From Rhodopila globiformis (GTDB lineage Bacteria > Pseudomonadota > Alphaproteobacteria > Acetobacterales > Acetobacteraceae), in NCBI RefSeq assembly GCF_002937115.1, contig NZ_NHRY01000057.1:1-35708 (forward strand): a stretch of 35,708 nt of DNA. The letters are read 5' to 3'. Shown here piece after piece: positions 16,082 through 22,962 of the stretch (its first letter is position 1; every line of letters starts with the position of its first letter). The position numbers were made by a program, and so were the translations under genes. Under the pieces are notes generated by a model. The model worked only from the letters and a program-made list of their open reading frames with translations. It did no database searches and was not told the DNA's origin.

Positions 16082-16308
16082 GGGCCGAAACTAGCCAGGG
16101 GGTACAGGACGGTCAACGACCTCGGAACGGAAATTTCCAGGACGGCTATCGCTTCCTGGTCGTCTGGATTGCGGCGGGCAGCGGTCCTGAAGCGGACATT
16201 AAACGGACACTATGGAGGATGGAGCCGGCTGTTTGATGAGTGGCGGCGCTGGCCAGCCGGCGGCGCCAGCACCGAGATGGCGGAAAATCGCAGCGGCCGC
16301 CGTTCCCG

Positions 16309-16603
16309 TCATGGCCGGGCGTGTCCCTACGGGATGTACACATCTCGGAAACGGTCCGCCGCTGCGTTTCCCTTTCGTCATGGCCCGGCTTGTCCGGGCC
16401 ACCTGTCGCGGCACAAGTGCTGGAATAGGTGGCCCGGACAAGCCGGGCCATGACGATGGGGGAACGCTCTTGGCGCCCAGGCAAGCACTTGATTTTACGG
16501 TCATTTCCGACTCGTTTCCAGGATGTGTGCATTGCGTAGGGCGTGTCCCGGCCATCTGCGCTTCGACGGTGGGGGTAGATGGCCGGGACACGCCCGGCCA
16601 TGA
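16309..16603. repeat. Composite REP element: family A interrupted by family B
   Basis: A family A arm (TCATGGCCGGGCGTGTCCC, from 16309) is followed by a perfect family B palindrome: arms 16378-16404 and 16427-16453, 27 nt each with no mismatch, 22-nt spacer. Next comes a conserved non-palindromic tail, so that 16431-16518 recurs at 34888-34975 with only two differences in 88 nt. A second family A palindrome closes the composite (inner arms 16541-16555 and 16579-16593, outer arm continuing to 16603). The rest of the gap 16082-16701 has no gene; it includes the region upstream of the traK-like gene, where an oriT could be sought. Confidence 0.8.
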
Positions 16604-16701
16604 CGGTGAGGCAACGGACCGGCGCCCAATCCTTCTCCAACCGTCGCCCTATCCTGATACGCATGGGGACACACCCGGCCATGACGGAAGAAGCGCCAGC
16701 C

Positions 16702-17484
16702 TTACTCCTTCCTGGCGAAGGCGCAGCTGTGGTCCTGCAACTGCACGCCGGATGCCCGGTCACCGGCCAGGAGACTGGCATGGTCGGTCAGCAGGACAAA
16801 TCCCCGGCTACCGTCCGGGAACGTCATGCCGACGACGACCAGGGTGTATTTCCCCATGTCGTTCCGGGCATCATCAACCTGGTTCGCCAGCACCTTGAAC
16901 GGATCCTCGCCCAGCAGCGTGTCCTGGTTGACGCGGAGCGCCAGGTAGTGATGCCCGGCCAGCGCCACCGGGAAGGGCATCCAGATCACGCCGATCTTGT
17001 TGAGGTTCGCATGCAGCGCGTCCCGCACCTCCGGCCGCACGCAGTCGATGTGGATATGGAACTGGTTCTGCGTCCGGCCATAGGCCGAGTTGATGACAAG
17101 CGAAACATCATCCCGCGGCAGCGTGGTGTGCAGGCGCTGGTCGAGCAGCGAACGCGCCTGCCATGCCGCCTGCCAGTAGTTCACCGCGTCGGGCGCCAGG
17201 ATCGCCGGGTCCTCGATGCCGCTGATGTGCGTTGTCGGGATCAGCAGGTACTGGGCGACGCCGTTGATGTCCTTCAGCAGCGCATAGCCCTTCCGCACGC
17301 CGCCGGACAGGTCGACCTTGGCGCACGGCGCCGGGTTGTGCGCCGACTCCTCGTGCGGCACGCACTGGCCGTGGACGATGTTCCACAACGCGGACGGATC
17401 GGCCTGCACCGCGGCGGGAGCAAACAACAGCCCGGCCAGGGCGAGCCACAGGCAGGTTGCGACGAGCCGGCGGCGTTTCTTCAT
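16702..17484 (-). CDS. cdh: CDP-diacylglycerol diphosphatase (Cdh family)
   Basis: 260 residues. Cdh hydrolyses CDP-diacylglycerol to phosphatidate and CMP in phospholipid metabolism. The N-terminus MKKRRRLVATCLWLALAGLL with a following APAAVQA is a clear signal peptide, so the enzyme acts in the periplasm or at the outer face of the inner membrane. The HIT-like catalytic motif is present as NQFHIHIDCVRPEV. Family segments LWNIVHGQCVPHE and YLLIPTTHISGIEDP are intact, and length is close to the E. coli enzyme (about 250). The open frame extends to 17718, but residues upstream of the signal peptide derive from a REP element; an ATG two codons earlier (17490) is the only close alternative start. 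Confidence 0.9.
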   Translation of the reverse strand: MKKRRRLVATCLWLALAGLLFAPAAVQADPSALWNIVHGQCVPHEESAHNPAPCAKVDLSGGVRKGYALLKDINGVAQYLLIPTTHISGIEDPAILAPDAVNYWQAAWQARSLLDQRLHTTLPRDDVSLVINSAYGRTQNQFHIHIDCVRPEVRDALHANLNKIGVIWMPFPVALAGHHYLALRVNQDTLLGEDPFKVLANQVDDARNDMGKYTLVVVGMTFPDGSRGFVLLTDHASLLAGDRASGVQLQDHSCAFARKE

Positions 17485-17574
17485 CGTCATGGCAGGCGCA
17501 GGGCCGCCGTCCAGGCCTTTTGCCGATTTCAGCACCGCCAGGCGTGGATGGCGGGCCTGCGCCTGCCATGACGA
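17484..17574. repeat. REP-like palindrome, family D, abutting cdh
   Basis: Imperfect inverted arms 17484-17517 (TCGTCATGGCAGGCGCAGG...) and 17541-17574 (...CCTGCGCCTGCCATGACGA), with a spacer containing TTTTGCCGATTTCAGCACCG. The same spacer idea recurs inverted at 34685-34799 (CGGTGCTGGTATCGGCAAAA). The outer edge of the left arm coincides with the cdh start codon region, so the palindrome occupies the cdh 5' leader. Confidence 0.7.
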
Positions 17575-17678
17575 GGGGGCAACGCCTGCGCGTCCCAACC
17601 GACCCGCGGCCTGCCCCAGCAACCTCCACGCATGCATCAGTGACAACGACGTACGCATCAGCAACATCCACCCACGCA

Positions 17679-18596
17679 TCAGTCGGCTTCCAGTTCCGAT
17701 CCCGCCAGGAGTTCGCACAGCTTCGCCATCTCGGTATGATCGGCGTCCGGGCCGAACCTTGACTGGGCAGAAACGATCATCTCGTTCACCAGCGCCGACA
17801 GCGGCGCCGCCGTGCCGGTTTCCCGCCCGACCTGCAGCGCAATCGACAGGTCCTTCGCCAGCAGCCCCATGGTGAACCCGGCGTTGAACTTGCGCGACAG
17901 GACGAACTGCCTGAACTTCTTCTGCGTCGAATTGTTCATCCCGGTCGCCGCGTTCAATACGTCCGTCATGACGCCCGGGTCCAGCCCGAAGCGCTGGCCG
18001 ATCAGCAGCGCCTCGATGCCGATCAGGAATCCGCCGGTGCTGACGAGGTTGTTCAGCGCCTTCATCGCCTGCCCGGAGCCCACCGCACCGGTCCGCAGCA
18101 CCGACGAGCCCATCGCCGACAGCACCGGCACCGCCTTGTCGATCGTCGCGGCATCACCGCCGGCCATGATGGCGAGCTCGCCGGTCTTCGCCCGCGGCAC
18201 GCCGCCGGACACCGGCGCGTCGATCAGGGCGCCGCCCAGCGCCGCCACCTGCTCCGCCAGACGCTGCGTCACCGACGGCACGCCGGAGCTCATTTCGATG
18301 ATGATGGCGCCGGGCTTCATGCCGGCGAAGATATTGTCGTCGCCCTCGGCCAGAACCCGTTGCACGATCGTGCTGGTCGGCAGCATGGTGATGACGACGT
18401 CCGACGCCTCGGCAAGCTGCCGCAGGCTGTCGGGCGCCGCGCCGCCGACCTGCTGCACGAAATTGTTCGCCACCTCCCGGCGTGAGTCGTTCACCAGGAC
18501 GTTGAAGCCCGCCTTCACCAGGCAGGCAGCCATCGGCCAGCCCATGTTGCCGACGCCGACGAAGCCGACGCTGCTGAACCCGCCACTCTGGGCCAT
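17679..18596 (-). CDS. NAD(P)-dependent beta-hydroxyacid dehydrogenase (3-hydroxyisobutyrate dehydrogenase family)
   Basis: 305 residues. The Rossmann fold begins with GFVGVGNMGWPMA (11-23); the substrate-binding signature DAPVSGGVPRAKTGEL lies at 127-141; and the catalytic Lys179 is in GSGQAMKALNNL. These mark the family that includes 3-hydroxyisobutyrate dehydrogenase, tartronate semialdehyde reductase and 6-phosphogluconate-related enzymes; the exact substrate cannot be read from sequence. It starts 3 bp after the carboxymuconolactone decarboxylase-like gene and is in one unit with it, suggesting a shared catabolic route, possibly for an aromatic or branched acid. The next gene downstream, cdh, is separated by a REP element and appears unrelated. 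Confidence 0.88.
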   Translation of the reverse strand: MAQSGGFSSVGFVGVGNMGWPMAACLVKAGFNVLVNDSRREVANNFVQQVGGAAPDSLRQLAEASDVVITMLPTSTIVQRVLAEGDDNIFAGMKPGAIIIEMSSGVPSVTQRLAEQVAALGGALIDAPVSGGVPRAKTGELAIMAGGDAATIDKAVPVLSAMGSSVLRTGAVGSGQAMKALNNLVSTGGFLIGIEALLIGQRFGLDPGVMTDVLNAATGMNNSTQKKFRQFVLSRKFNAGFTMGLLAKDLSIALQVGRETGTAAPLSALVNEMIVSAQSRFGPDADHTEMAKLCELLAGSELEAD

Positions 18597-18599
18597 GCG

Positions 18600-19016
18600 C
18601 TACGATCCCTTCGCGGCGTCGACTTCCTTGAACACCTCGGTGGCGATTTTGAATGCCTCCAGGCAGGCGGGAATACCGCAGTATGCGCCAACCTGCATCA
18701 GGATTTCCTTGATTTCATCGCGGGTCACGCCGTTGGTGAGTGCCGCCTTCAGGTGCAGGCGCAGCTCGGCGCCGCGGTTCAGGGCCGAGAGCATGGTCAG
18801 GTTGATCATGCTGCGGGTCTTGCGGTCGATCCCCGGGCGGGTCCAGCACATGCCCCAGGCGATCTCGGTGGTCATCTGCTGGAAGGCGGCGTTGAAATCG
18901 TCGGCGCGGGCCAGTGAGCTGTCCACGTAGTCGCGGCCCAGCACCTCGCGGCGGACTTCGAGGCCCTTTTTGAACAGCTCGCTTTGGTATTCGGGACGGT
19001 TTGGGACATCGACCAT
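18600..19016 (-). CDS. Carboxymuconolactone decarboxylase-family protein
   Basis: 138 residues of the CMD/AhpD-like all-alpha fold. Family features: EIAWGMCWTRPGIDRKTRSM (about 51-70), NRGAELRLHLKAALTNGVT with the conserved His, and EIKEILMQVGAYCGIPACLEA. This pattern is closest to PcaC-type 4-carboxymuconolactone decarboxylases rather than peroxidatic AhpD, because the AhpD CxxC pair is not present (the cysteines here are in AYCGIPAC, a CxxxxC spacing). Length is normal (about 130). It heads a two-gene unit with the dehydrogenase (3-bp gap). No other beta-ketoadipate pathway gene is nearby, so a strict PcaC role is uncertain. Confidence 0.85.
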   Translation of the reverse strand: MVDVPNRPEYQSELFKKGLEVRREVLGRDYVDSSLARADDFNAAFQQMTTEIAWGMCWTRPGIDRKTRSMINLTMLSALNRGAELRLHLKAALTNGVTRDEIKEILMQVGAYCGIPACLEAFKIATEVFKEVDAAKGS

Positions 19017-19120
19017 GGTGCGTCTCCTGCCTGTATGGGCCGAAGGCTAGGCGCGAGGCAGCGGGCGGGCAAGCGGGCGGGGTCAGCGCGTCATGGCGGA
19101 GCGAGGTCTTCGCCCCCTCG

Positions 19121-19315
19121 TCATGGCCGGGCGCCAGTCCCGGCCATCCGCGCTGCGACGGTTGGGGGGCGGATGGCCGGGGCACGCCCTATGCATATCA
19201 GAATCGGGCGTCGGGCGGAGCAAGGTCGTCTCCCTATCGTCATGGCCGGGCGGCAGTCCCGGCCATCTGCGCTGCGACGGTGGGGGGTGGATGGCCGGGA
19301 CACGCCCGGCCATGA
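19121..19315. repeat. Two tandem REP-like palindromes, family A
   Basis: First copy: arms 19121-19147 and a truncated right arm 19173-19188. Second copy: arms 19240-19266 and 19291-19315 around a spacer CTGCGCTGCGACGGTGGG. The left arms carry GGGCGCCAGTCCC or GGGCGGCAGTCCC where other family A copies have GGGCGTGTCCC. They fill most of the 361-bp gap between two minus-strand genes; nothing else is seen there. Confidence 0.8.
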
Positions 19316-19377
19316 CGGTGACATGACGGTTTCGGCGCCCGCCTTCCTGGGTCCGCCTTGTCCTGGGCCGCTACGCC

Positions 19378-20142
19378 TCAGCGCCCGGTCCAGTTCGGCT
19401 GGCGCTTGGTCAGGAACGCGTCCATGCCCTCCCTGAAATCCTGGCTGGTGTAGGCGAGGCGGATCAGGTCCTCGTCCGGCGGCAGGCTGTCGCGCATCCG
19501 GCGCAGCGCCTCCTTCGTCACCCGCATGGTCAGCGGCGCGTGGCCAGCCACCAACCGCGCCAGTTCCAGCGCCCGCCCCTCAAGCGCCGGCCGATCGGCC
19601 AGGACTTCGGTGACCAGGCCGGCGGACAGCGCCTCGGTGGCGGAGAACAGGCGGGCGGTGAAGATCATCTCGATCACCCGGGCGGGGCCAATCAGCGCCG
19701 ACAGCCGGGCGAGGTTGGCCATCGACAGGCAGTTGCCCAGGGTGCGCGCGATCGGGAAGCCAAACCGGGCGTCGGCGGCGGCGATGCGCAGATCGCAGGC
19801 GGCGGCGATCGCGGCCCCGCCGCCGGTGCAGGCGCCGGCGACGGCGGCGATGGTGGGCACCGGGCAGCGCTCGATGCTGCCGACGACGCGGTCGATGCGC
19901 GCCTCGTAGGCCAGGGCGTCCTCGCCGGTGCGGAATGCGCGGAACTGGTTGATGTCGGTGCCGGCGGCGAAAGCCTTGTCGCCGGCGCCCGTCAGGATCA
20001 GCGCGCGGACCTCGCCCGGCGCGGCGGCGATCTCCGCGAGACGCTCGTACATCGGGAAGGTCAGGGCGTTGCGCGCCTGCGGGCGGTTGAAGGTGACGTG
20101 ACCGATGCCGTCGCGAATGTCGTAGAGCAGTTCCTCGGTCAT
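19378..20142 (-). CDS. Enoyl-CoA hydratase/isomerase-family protein
   Basis: 254 residues of the crotonase fold. The oxyanion-hole segment KAFAAGTDINQF (about 64-75) and the second one, ACTGGGAAIAAACDLR, are clear. Classical enoyl-CoA hydratases have glutamates at GGGxEL and at FxxPE; here the positions read GGGAAI and FGFPIA, so both catalytic glutamates are absent. It is therefore unlikely to be a standard hydratase and may be an isomerase, lyase or thioesterase of the superfamily acting on an unknown acyl-CoA. The start at 20142 matches the family N-terminus; an in-frame extension to 20520 is not family-like and runs into the next gene's 5' region. It appears to be transcribed alone. Confidence 0.85.
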   Translation of the reverse strand: MTEELLYDIRDGIGHVTFNRPQARNALTFPMYERLAEIAAAPGEVRALILTGAGDKAFAAGTDINQFRAFRTGEDALAYEARIDRVVGSIERCPVPTIAAVAGACTGGGAAIAAACDLRIAAADARFGFPIARTLGNCLSMANLARLSALIGPARVIEMIFTARLFSATEALSAGLVTEVLADRPALEGRALELARLVAGHAPLTMRVTKEALRRMRDSLPPDEDLIRLAYTSQDFREGMDAFLTKRQPNWTGR

Positions 20143-20440
20143 TGGGACGCGTCCTCTGCGGTTCAGCCGCAGGTAAGGCCGTTGCCGACGGGCGCGCAAG
20201 GCGGCCTCGGGCATCGCCGGGGCGGCAGGTCCCTGTGGCCGGCGGTCTGTGGCCGGCGGTCCCGCACGGGCCACGCCGGGATCGTCCCCTGCCCCGCCGG
20301 ACGGCAACCCCGCTTGTGGCTTTATCGGCGGGCAGACACTACCTGAAGACGGTTGCGGCAATGGGGCCGGATAGGGCAGAGGCCACCGACCGCGCCAGGC
20401 AGGTGCGGGAGACGGCGCCTCCGGCCGGGTCGAAGGGTGA
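20143..20440. other. Intergenic region between divergent genes
   Basis: About 300 bp between the crotonase-family gene (minus) and the radical SAM gene (plus). It must hold both promoters, but no convincing -35/-10 pair is seen. It contains a 14-nt tandem duplication, TGTGGCCGGCGGTC twice, near 20236-20263. No gene is supported. Confidence 0.5.
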
Positions 20441-21514
20441 ATGAAACCAGTACACGCTGCTGACGACGAGGCCGCAGGACCGGGCGTTCCCGCCCGGGAA
20501 AGCGGCGTTCCGCGGACCACCCTGACGCTGCGCAGCGCGCGGGCGCTGGCGGCGGCCGGGCTGCTGCCGCCCGCCGCCCTGTCCGGCGCCGCGGCGACCG
20601 AGGCGCGCTATGCCGTCGCCATCTCGCCCGCGATGCGCGCCCTGATCACCGCGCCAGACGATCCCATCGGCCGGCAGTTCATTCCCGACCCGGCGGAACT
20701 GGTCGTCGCGCCGCACGAAAGCGCCGATCCGATCGCTGACGACGCTCTGTCGCCGGTGAAAGGCGTCGTACACCGGTATGCCGACCGGGCGCTGCTGAAG
20801 CCGCTGCTGGTCTGCCCGGTGTATTGCCGCTTCTGCTTCCGCCGCGAGCATGTCGGCCCGGATGGCGGCGTGCTGAGCGAGGCGGATCTGCAGGCGGCCT
20901 ATGCCTGGTTCCTCGCGCATCCCGCGGTCACCGAGGTGATCCTGACCGGCGGCGACCCGCTGATGCTGTCGCCGCGGCGCCTCGGGGACATCATCGCAAC
21001 GCTGTCGGCGATGCCGCACATCCAGACCATCCGGATCCACTCCCGCGTGCCGGTGGCCGCGCCGGAGCGCCTGACGGAGGATCTGGCGGCGGCGATGGAG
21101 ACCGACCGGTCGCTCTGGCTGGTGGTGCACGCGAACCACGCGCGGGAGTTCACCAAGGCGGCGAGCGCGGCCTTGCGCCGGGTGCGGGCGCTGGGGGTCC
21201 CGGTGCTGGGCCAGTCGGTGCTGTTGCGCGGCGTTAATGACACGGCGGAGGCGCTGGAGGCGTTGTTCCGGGCGATGATCGCCAACCGGGTGAAGCCCTA
21301 TTACTTGCATCAACTCGATGCCGCGCCCGGAACCGCGCGGTTCCATGTGCCGATCCAGGAAGGGCGGGCGTTGCTGGAGTCGTTGCGCGGCCGGGTGACG
21401 GGCCTGGCGTGGCCGACCTATGTGCTGGATATCCCGGGAGGGCGAGGCAAGGTGCCGATTGGCCCGGAGTATCTGCAGGACGACGGGACGGTGCGGGCGC
21501 CCCATACGCGCTGA
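20441..21514 (+). CDS. Lysine 2,3-aminomutase / EpmB-like radical SAM enzyme
   Basis: 357 residues of the KamA/EpmB family. The radical SAM cluster motif is CPVYCRFCF (Cys125, 129, 132). ILTGGDPLML and RIHSRVPV are family core strands, and PGGRGK carries the PLP-binding lysine at residue 337. EpmB converts a lysine of elongation factor P's modification pathway to beta-lysine; KamA acts on free lysine in catabolism. The short length (no large C-terminal domain of clostridial KamA) and absence of other lysine-fermentation genes favour an EpmB-type role, but efp and epmA are not in the window. The ATG at 20441 follows GAAGGG at suitable spacing. It is the first plus-strand gene of its region and stands alone. 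Confidence 0.88.
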   Translation: MKPVHAADDEAAGPGVPARESGVPRTTLTLRSARALAAAGLLPPAALSGAAATEARYAVAISPAMRALITAPDDPIGRQFIPDPAELVVAPHESADPIADDALSPVKGVVHRYADRALLKPLLVCPVYCRFCFRREHVGPDGGVLSEADLQAAYAWFLAHPAVTEVILTGGDPLMLSPRRLGDIIATLSAMPHIQTIRIHSRVPVAAPERLTEDLAAAMETDRSLWLVVHANHAREFTKAASAALRRVRALGVPVLGQSVLLRGVNDTAEALEALFRAMIANRVKPYYLHQLDAAPGTARFHVPIQEGRALLESLRGRVTGLAWPTYVLDIPGGRGKVPIGPEYLQDDGTVRAPHTR

Positions 21515-22521
21515 AGCCGTGGCACGTGCGATGACGTGATTGCCCCGGGCGTCTTGAGTCGGGGGTTTCCTGGGCCGGCACGGCTGCGGTCCGGGGTGGT
21601 AGTACCTTGCTGGCGAGGACAGCGTGGTTGATGGCGTATTTTTGTTCGCACAGAGATGGACTGAGGGCTGGGGGGGGCCACAGGGGATCAGGGGGACGAC
21701 GCACGGACGGGTGCGGTTGCTGCTGGTTTGGCAGGCCGGTTCCGAGGTCCGGCCAGGCGGCGATGCCTACCGCGTTTCGTTTTTTTTCGTCGTGACTTGG
21801 CGTGTTCTGGCCATGACGGAGAGGTAATGGCCTCTCGCCGATTTTCGGTCATTGCGACGCCGGCGCGCCGGCCGGCTAACCCCGTGGTTACATTTGCGGA
21901 CGTGCCGGCCGCACGCGCGCCAGCGGTTGCGCACGGTCAATCGGACCGCCGGCATAGCCGCTCCACGGCGTCGGCGCCCCAATCACCAGCCGCCTTCGAA
22001 AGAGGAATTCAGTTAAACAAGCTATCAGTCTTTCTCCGTAATATAGATCTGCCTCATTATCCTGGCCGCAAAAGACAAGTCACGATGATCAACGCACGGC
22101 CATCGCGGCCGCAGGCCATGCGAATCCCTTCTCTGCGCGCTCTGCGCCATACTCTGCGATCTCTGCGTTTTACAAAATGCGGCGCCGCAACAAAAACCGG
22201 CGGTGCCGGTGCACCGCCCAACCACGGCTGCCGGAGCCGGGAGGGCACCAGACCAAATCGCGACCGTACCAGGAAGAGACGAGGCACTGGCCAGTTTCAT
22301 AACATAATGAACTGAAGTGATACCTCCCAGCCGACAATGACTCCCCGGTATCGTGCCGCGCCGGTTTGCAGCCCGTGCGCCATCAGGCCGGCGCAAAACC
22401 CCTGCCGGCAACGACACCCTGCCGCCGATACCCACGCGGCACGGCCTCGACAGCAAGCCGGACGACGGCCACCACGTATGCTCGCATGCCGAGCGGCCGC
22501 CACCCGGGCGGCGGCAAATCC
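21515..22521. other. Gene-free region with mixed composition
   Basis: About 1 kb without a supportable gene. It includes a T-run (TTTTTTTT, about 21779-21786), a lower-GC stretch around 21990-22055 and a type E repeat at 22052-22190. Open frames here are short, of repeat origin, or conflict with each other. The stretch just after 21514 has GC-rich near-repeats (GCCCCGGGCG ... GTCGGGGGTTT) that might form a terminator for the radical SAM gene, but the pairing is poor. Confidence 0.5.
22052..22190. repeat. CTCTGCG-module repeat (type E), single copy
   Basis: Shares blocks with the inverted pair at 13800-14074: CTCATTATC(C/T)TGGCC, CACGATGATCAACGCAC, GCCATCGCGGCCGCAGG, GAATCCCTTCTCTGCG, several CTCTGCG modules, and finally ATGCGGCGCCGCAAC. 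This single copy reads in the orientation of the inverse of 13951-14074 at its start and like 13800-13890 at its end, so it represents a complete unit. Confidence 0.75.
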
Positions 22522-22671
22522 TTACGCCAACGGGTCGTTCGGCCCGCCGACGCCGGACGTGTTGCCGCCGGTCTCCTGGTTCTTCTTGACCGAAAGCCAG
22601 TTCCAGCCCAGAAATCCAAGCACAAGCCCAAAAGTAACGAGCGCCAGCGTGAAAATCGGAGACGTTGACAT
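22522..22671 (-). CDS. Small single-pass membrane protein (49 residues)
   Basis: An ATG at 22671 preceded by GGGAGC opens a 49-codon frame ending in TAA at 22522. The product has one hydrophobic helix (about 5-27, PIFTLALVTFGLVLGFLGWN) and a short hydrophilic tail rich in Asn and Gly (KKNQETGGNTSGVGGPNDPL). It was found by reading the minus strand; competing longer frames in other phases lack such coherent composition. It sits alone between repeat-rich DNA and the region upstream of rlmB. The family is unknown to me. Small single-helix proteins often associate with larger membrane complexes, but nothing here points to a partner. Confidence 0.55.
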   Translation of the reverse strand: MSTSPIFTLALVTFGLVLGFLGWNWLSVKKNQETGGNTSGVGGPNDPLA

Positions 22672-22826
22672 GAATGCTCCCGGATTGACAGTGTCCGGCT
22701 ATAGCTCGCGATCTGCTGGCGGGTTTTCCTGCTAACGCGCGTGTGAAGACCTGGCCCGCCCGGCACGATCGACGGCCGGGCGGTCACGCGCCATCCGCCA
22801 ACACCGGGCACCGCAGGCGCGTTCGT

Positions 22827-22868
22827 CACTGTCCACACATCACTGTCCACACATCACTGTCCACACAT
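22827..22868. repeat. Tandem repeat, three perfect 14-bp units
   Basis: CACTGTCCACACAT is repeated three times without change (22827-22840, 22841-22854, 22855-22868), about 95 bp upstream of rlmB and about 155 bp upstream of the divergent 49-codon gene. The rest of 22672-22962 shows nothing else I can name, apart from a GGCTATAGA at about 22938-22946 just ahead of rlmB that could serve as a -10 element. Confidence 0.8.
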
Positions 22869-22962
22869 CGGCCTTTCCCGACGCAGGCCACGCCGCCCGC
22901 CAGGACACCGGCCACGACACCCGCCTGTGCAGGAAAGAATGCGCGGGCTATAGAAGACGCGC

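Noticed and set aside
16146-16781. 211-codon minus-strand frame
   Set aside because: Translates REP palindromes on both strands into phrases such as VMAGRVPAI; typical of repeat DNA, not a protein.
21541-21600. Rho-independent terminator after the radical SAM gene
   Set aside because: The GC-rich near-repeats do not form a continuous stem, and the T-run is only three bases.
22025-22456. 143-codon minus-strand frame
   Set aside because: Mostly the inverse of a type E repeat (phrases such as RSQSMAQSAQRRDSHGLRPR), recurring from repeat DNA elsewhere.
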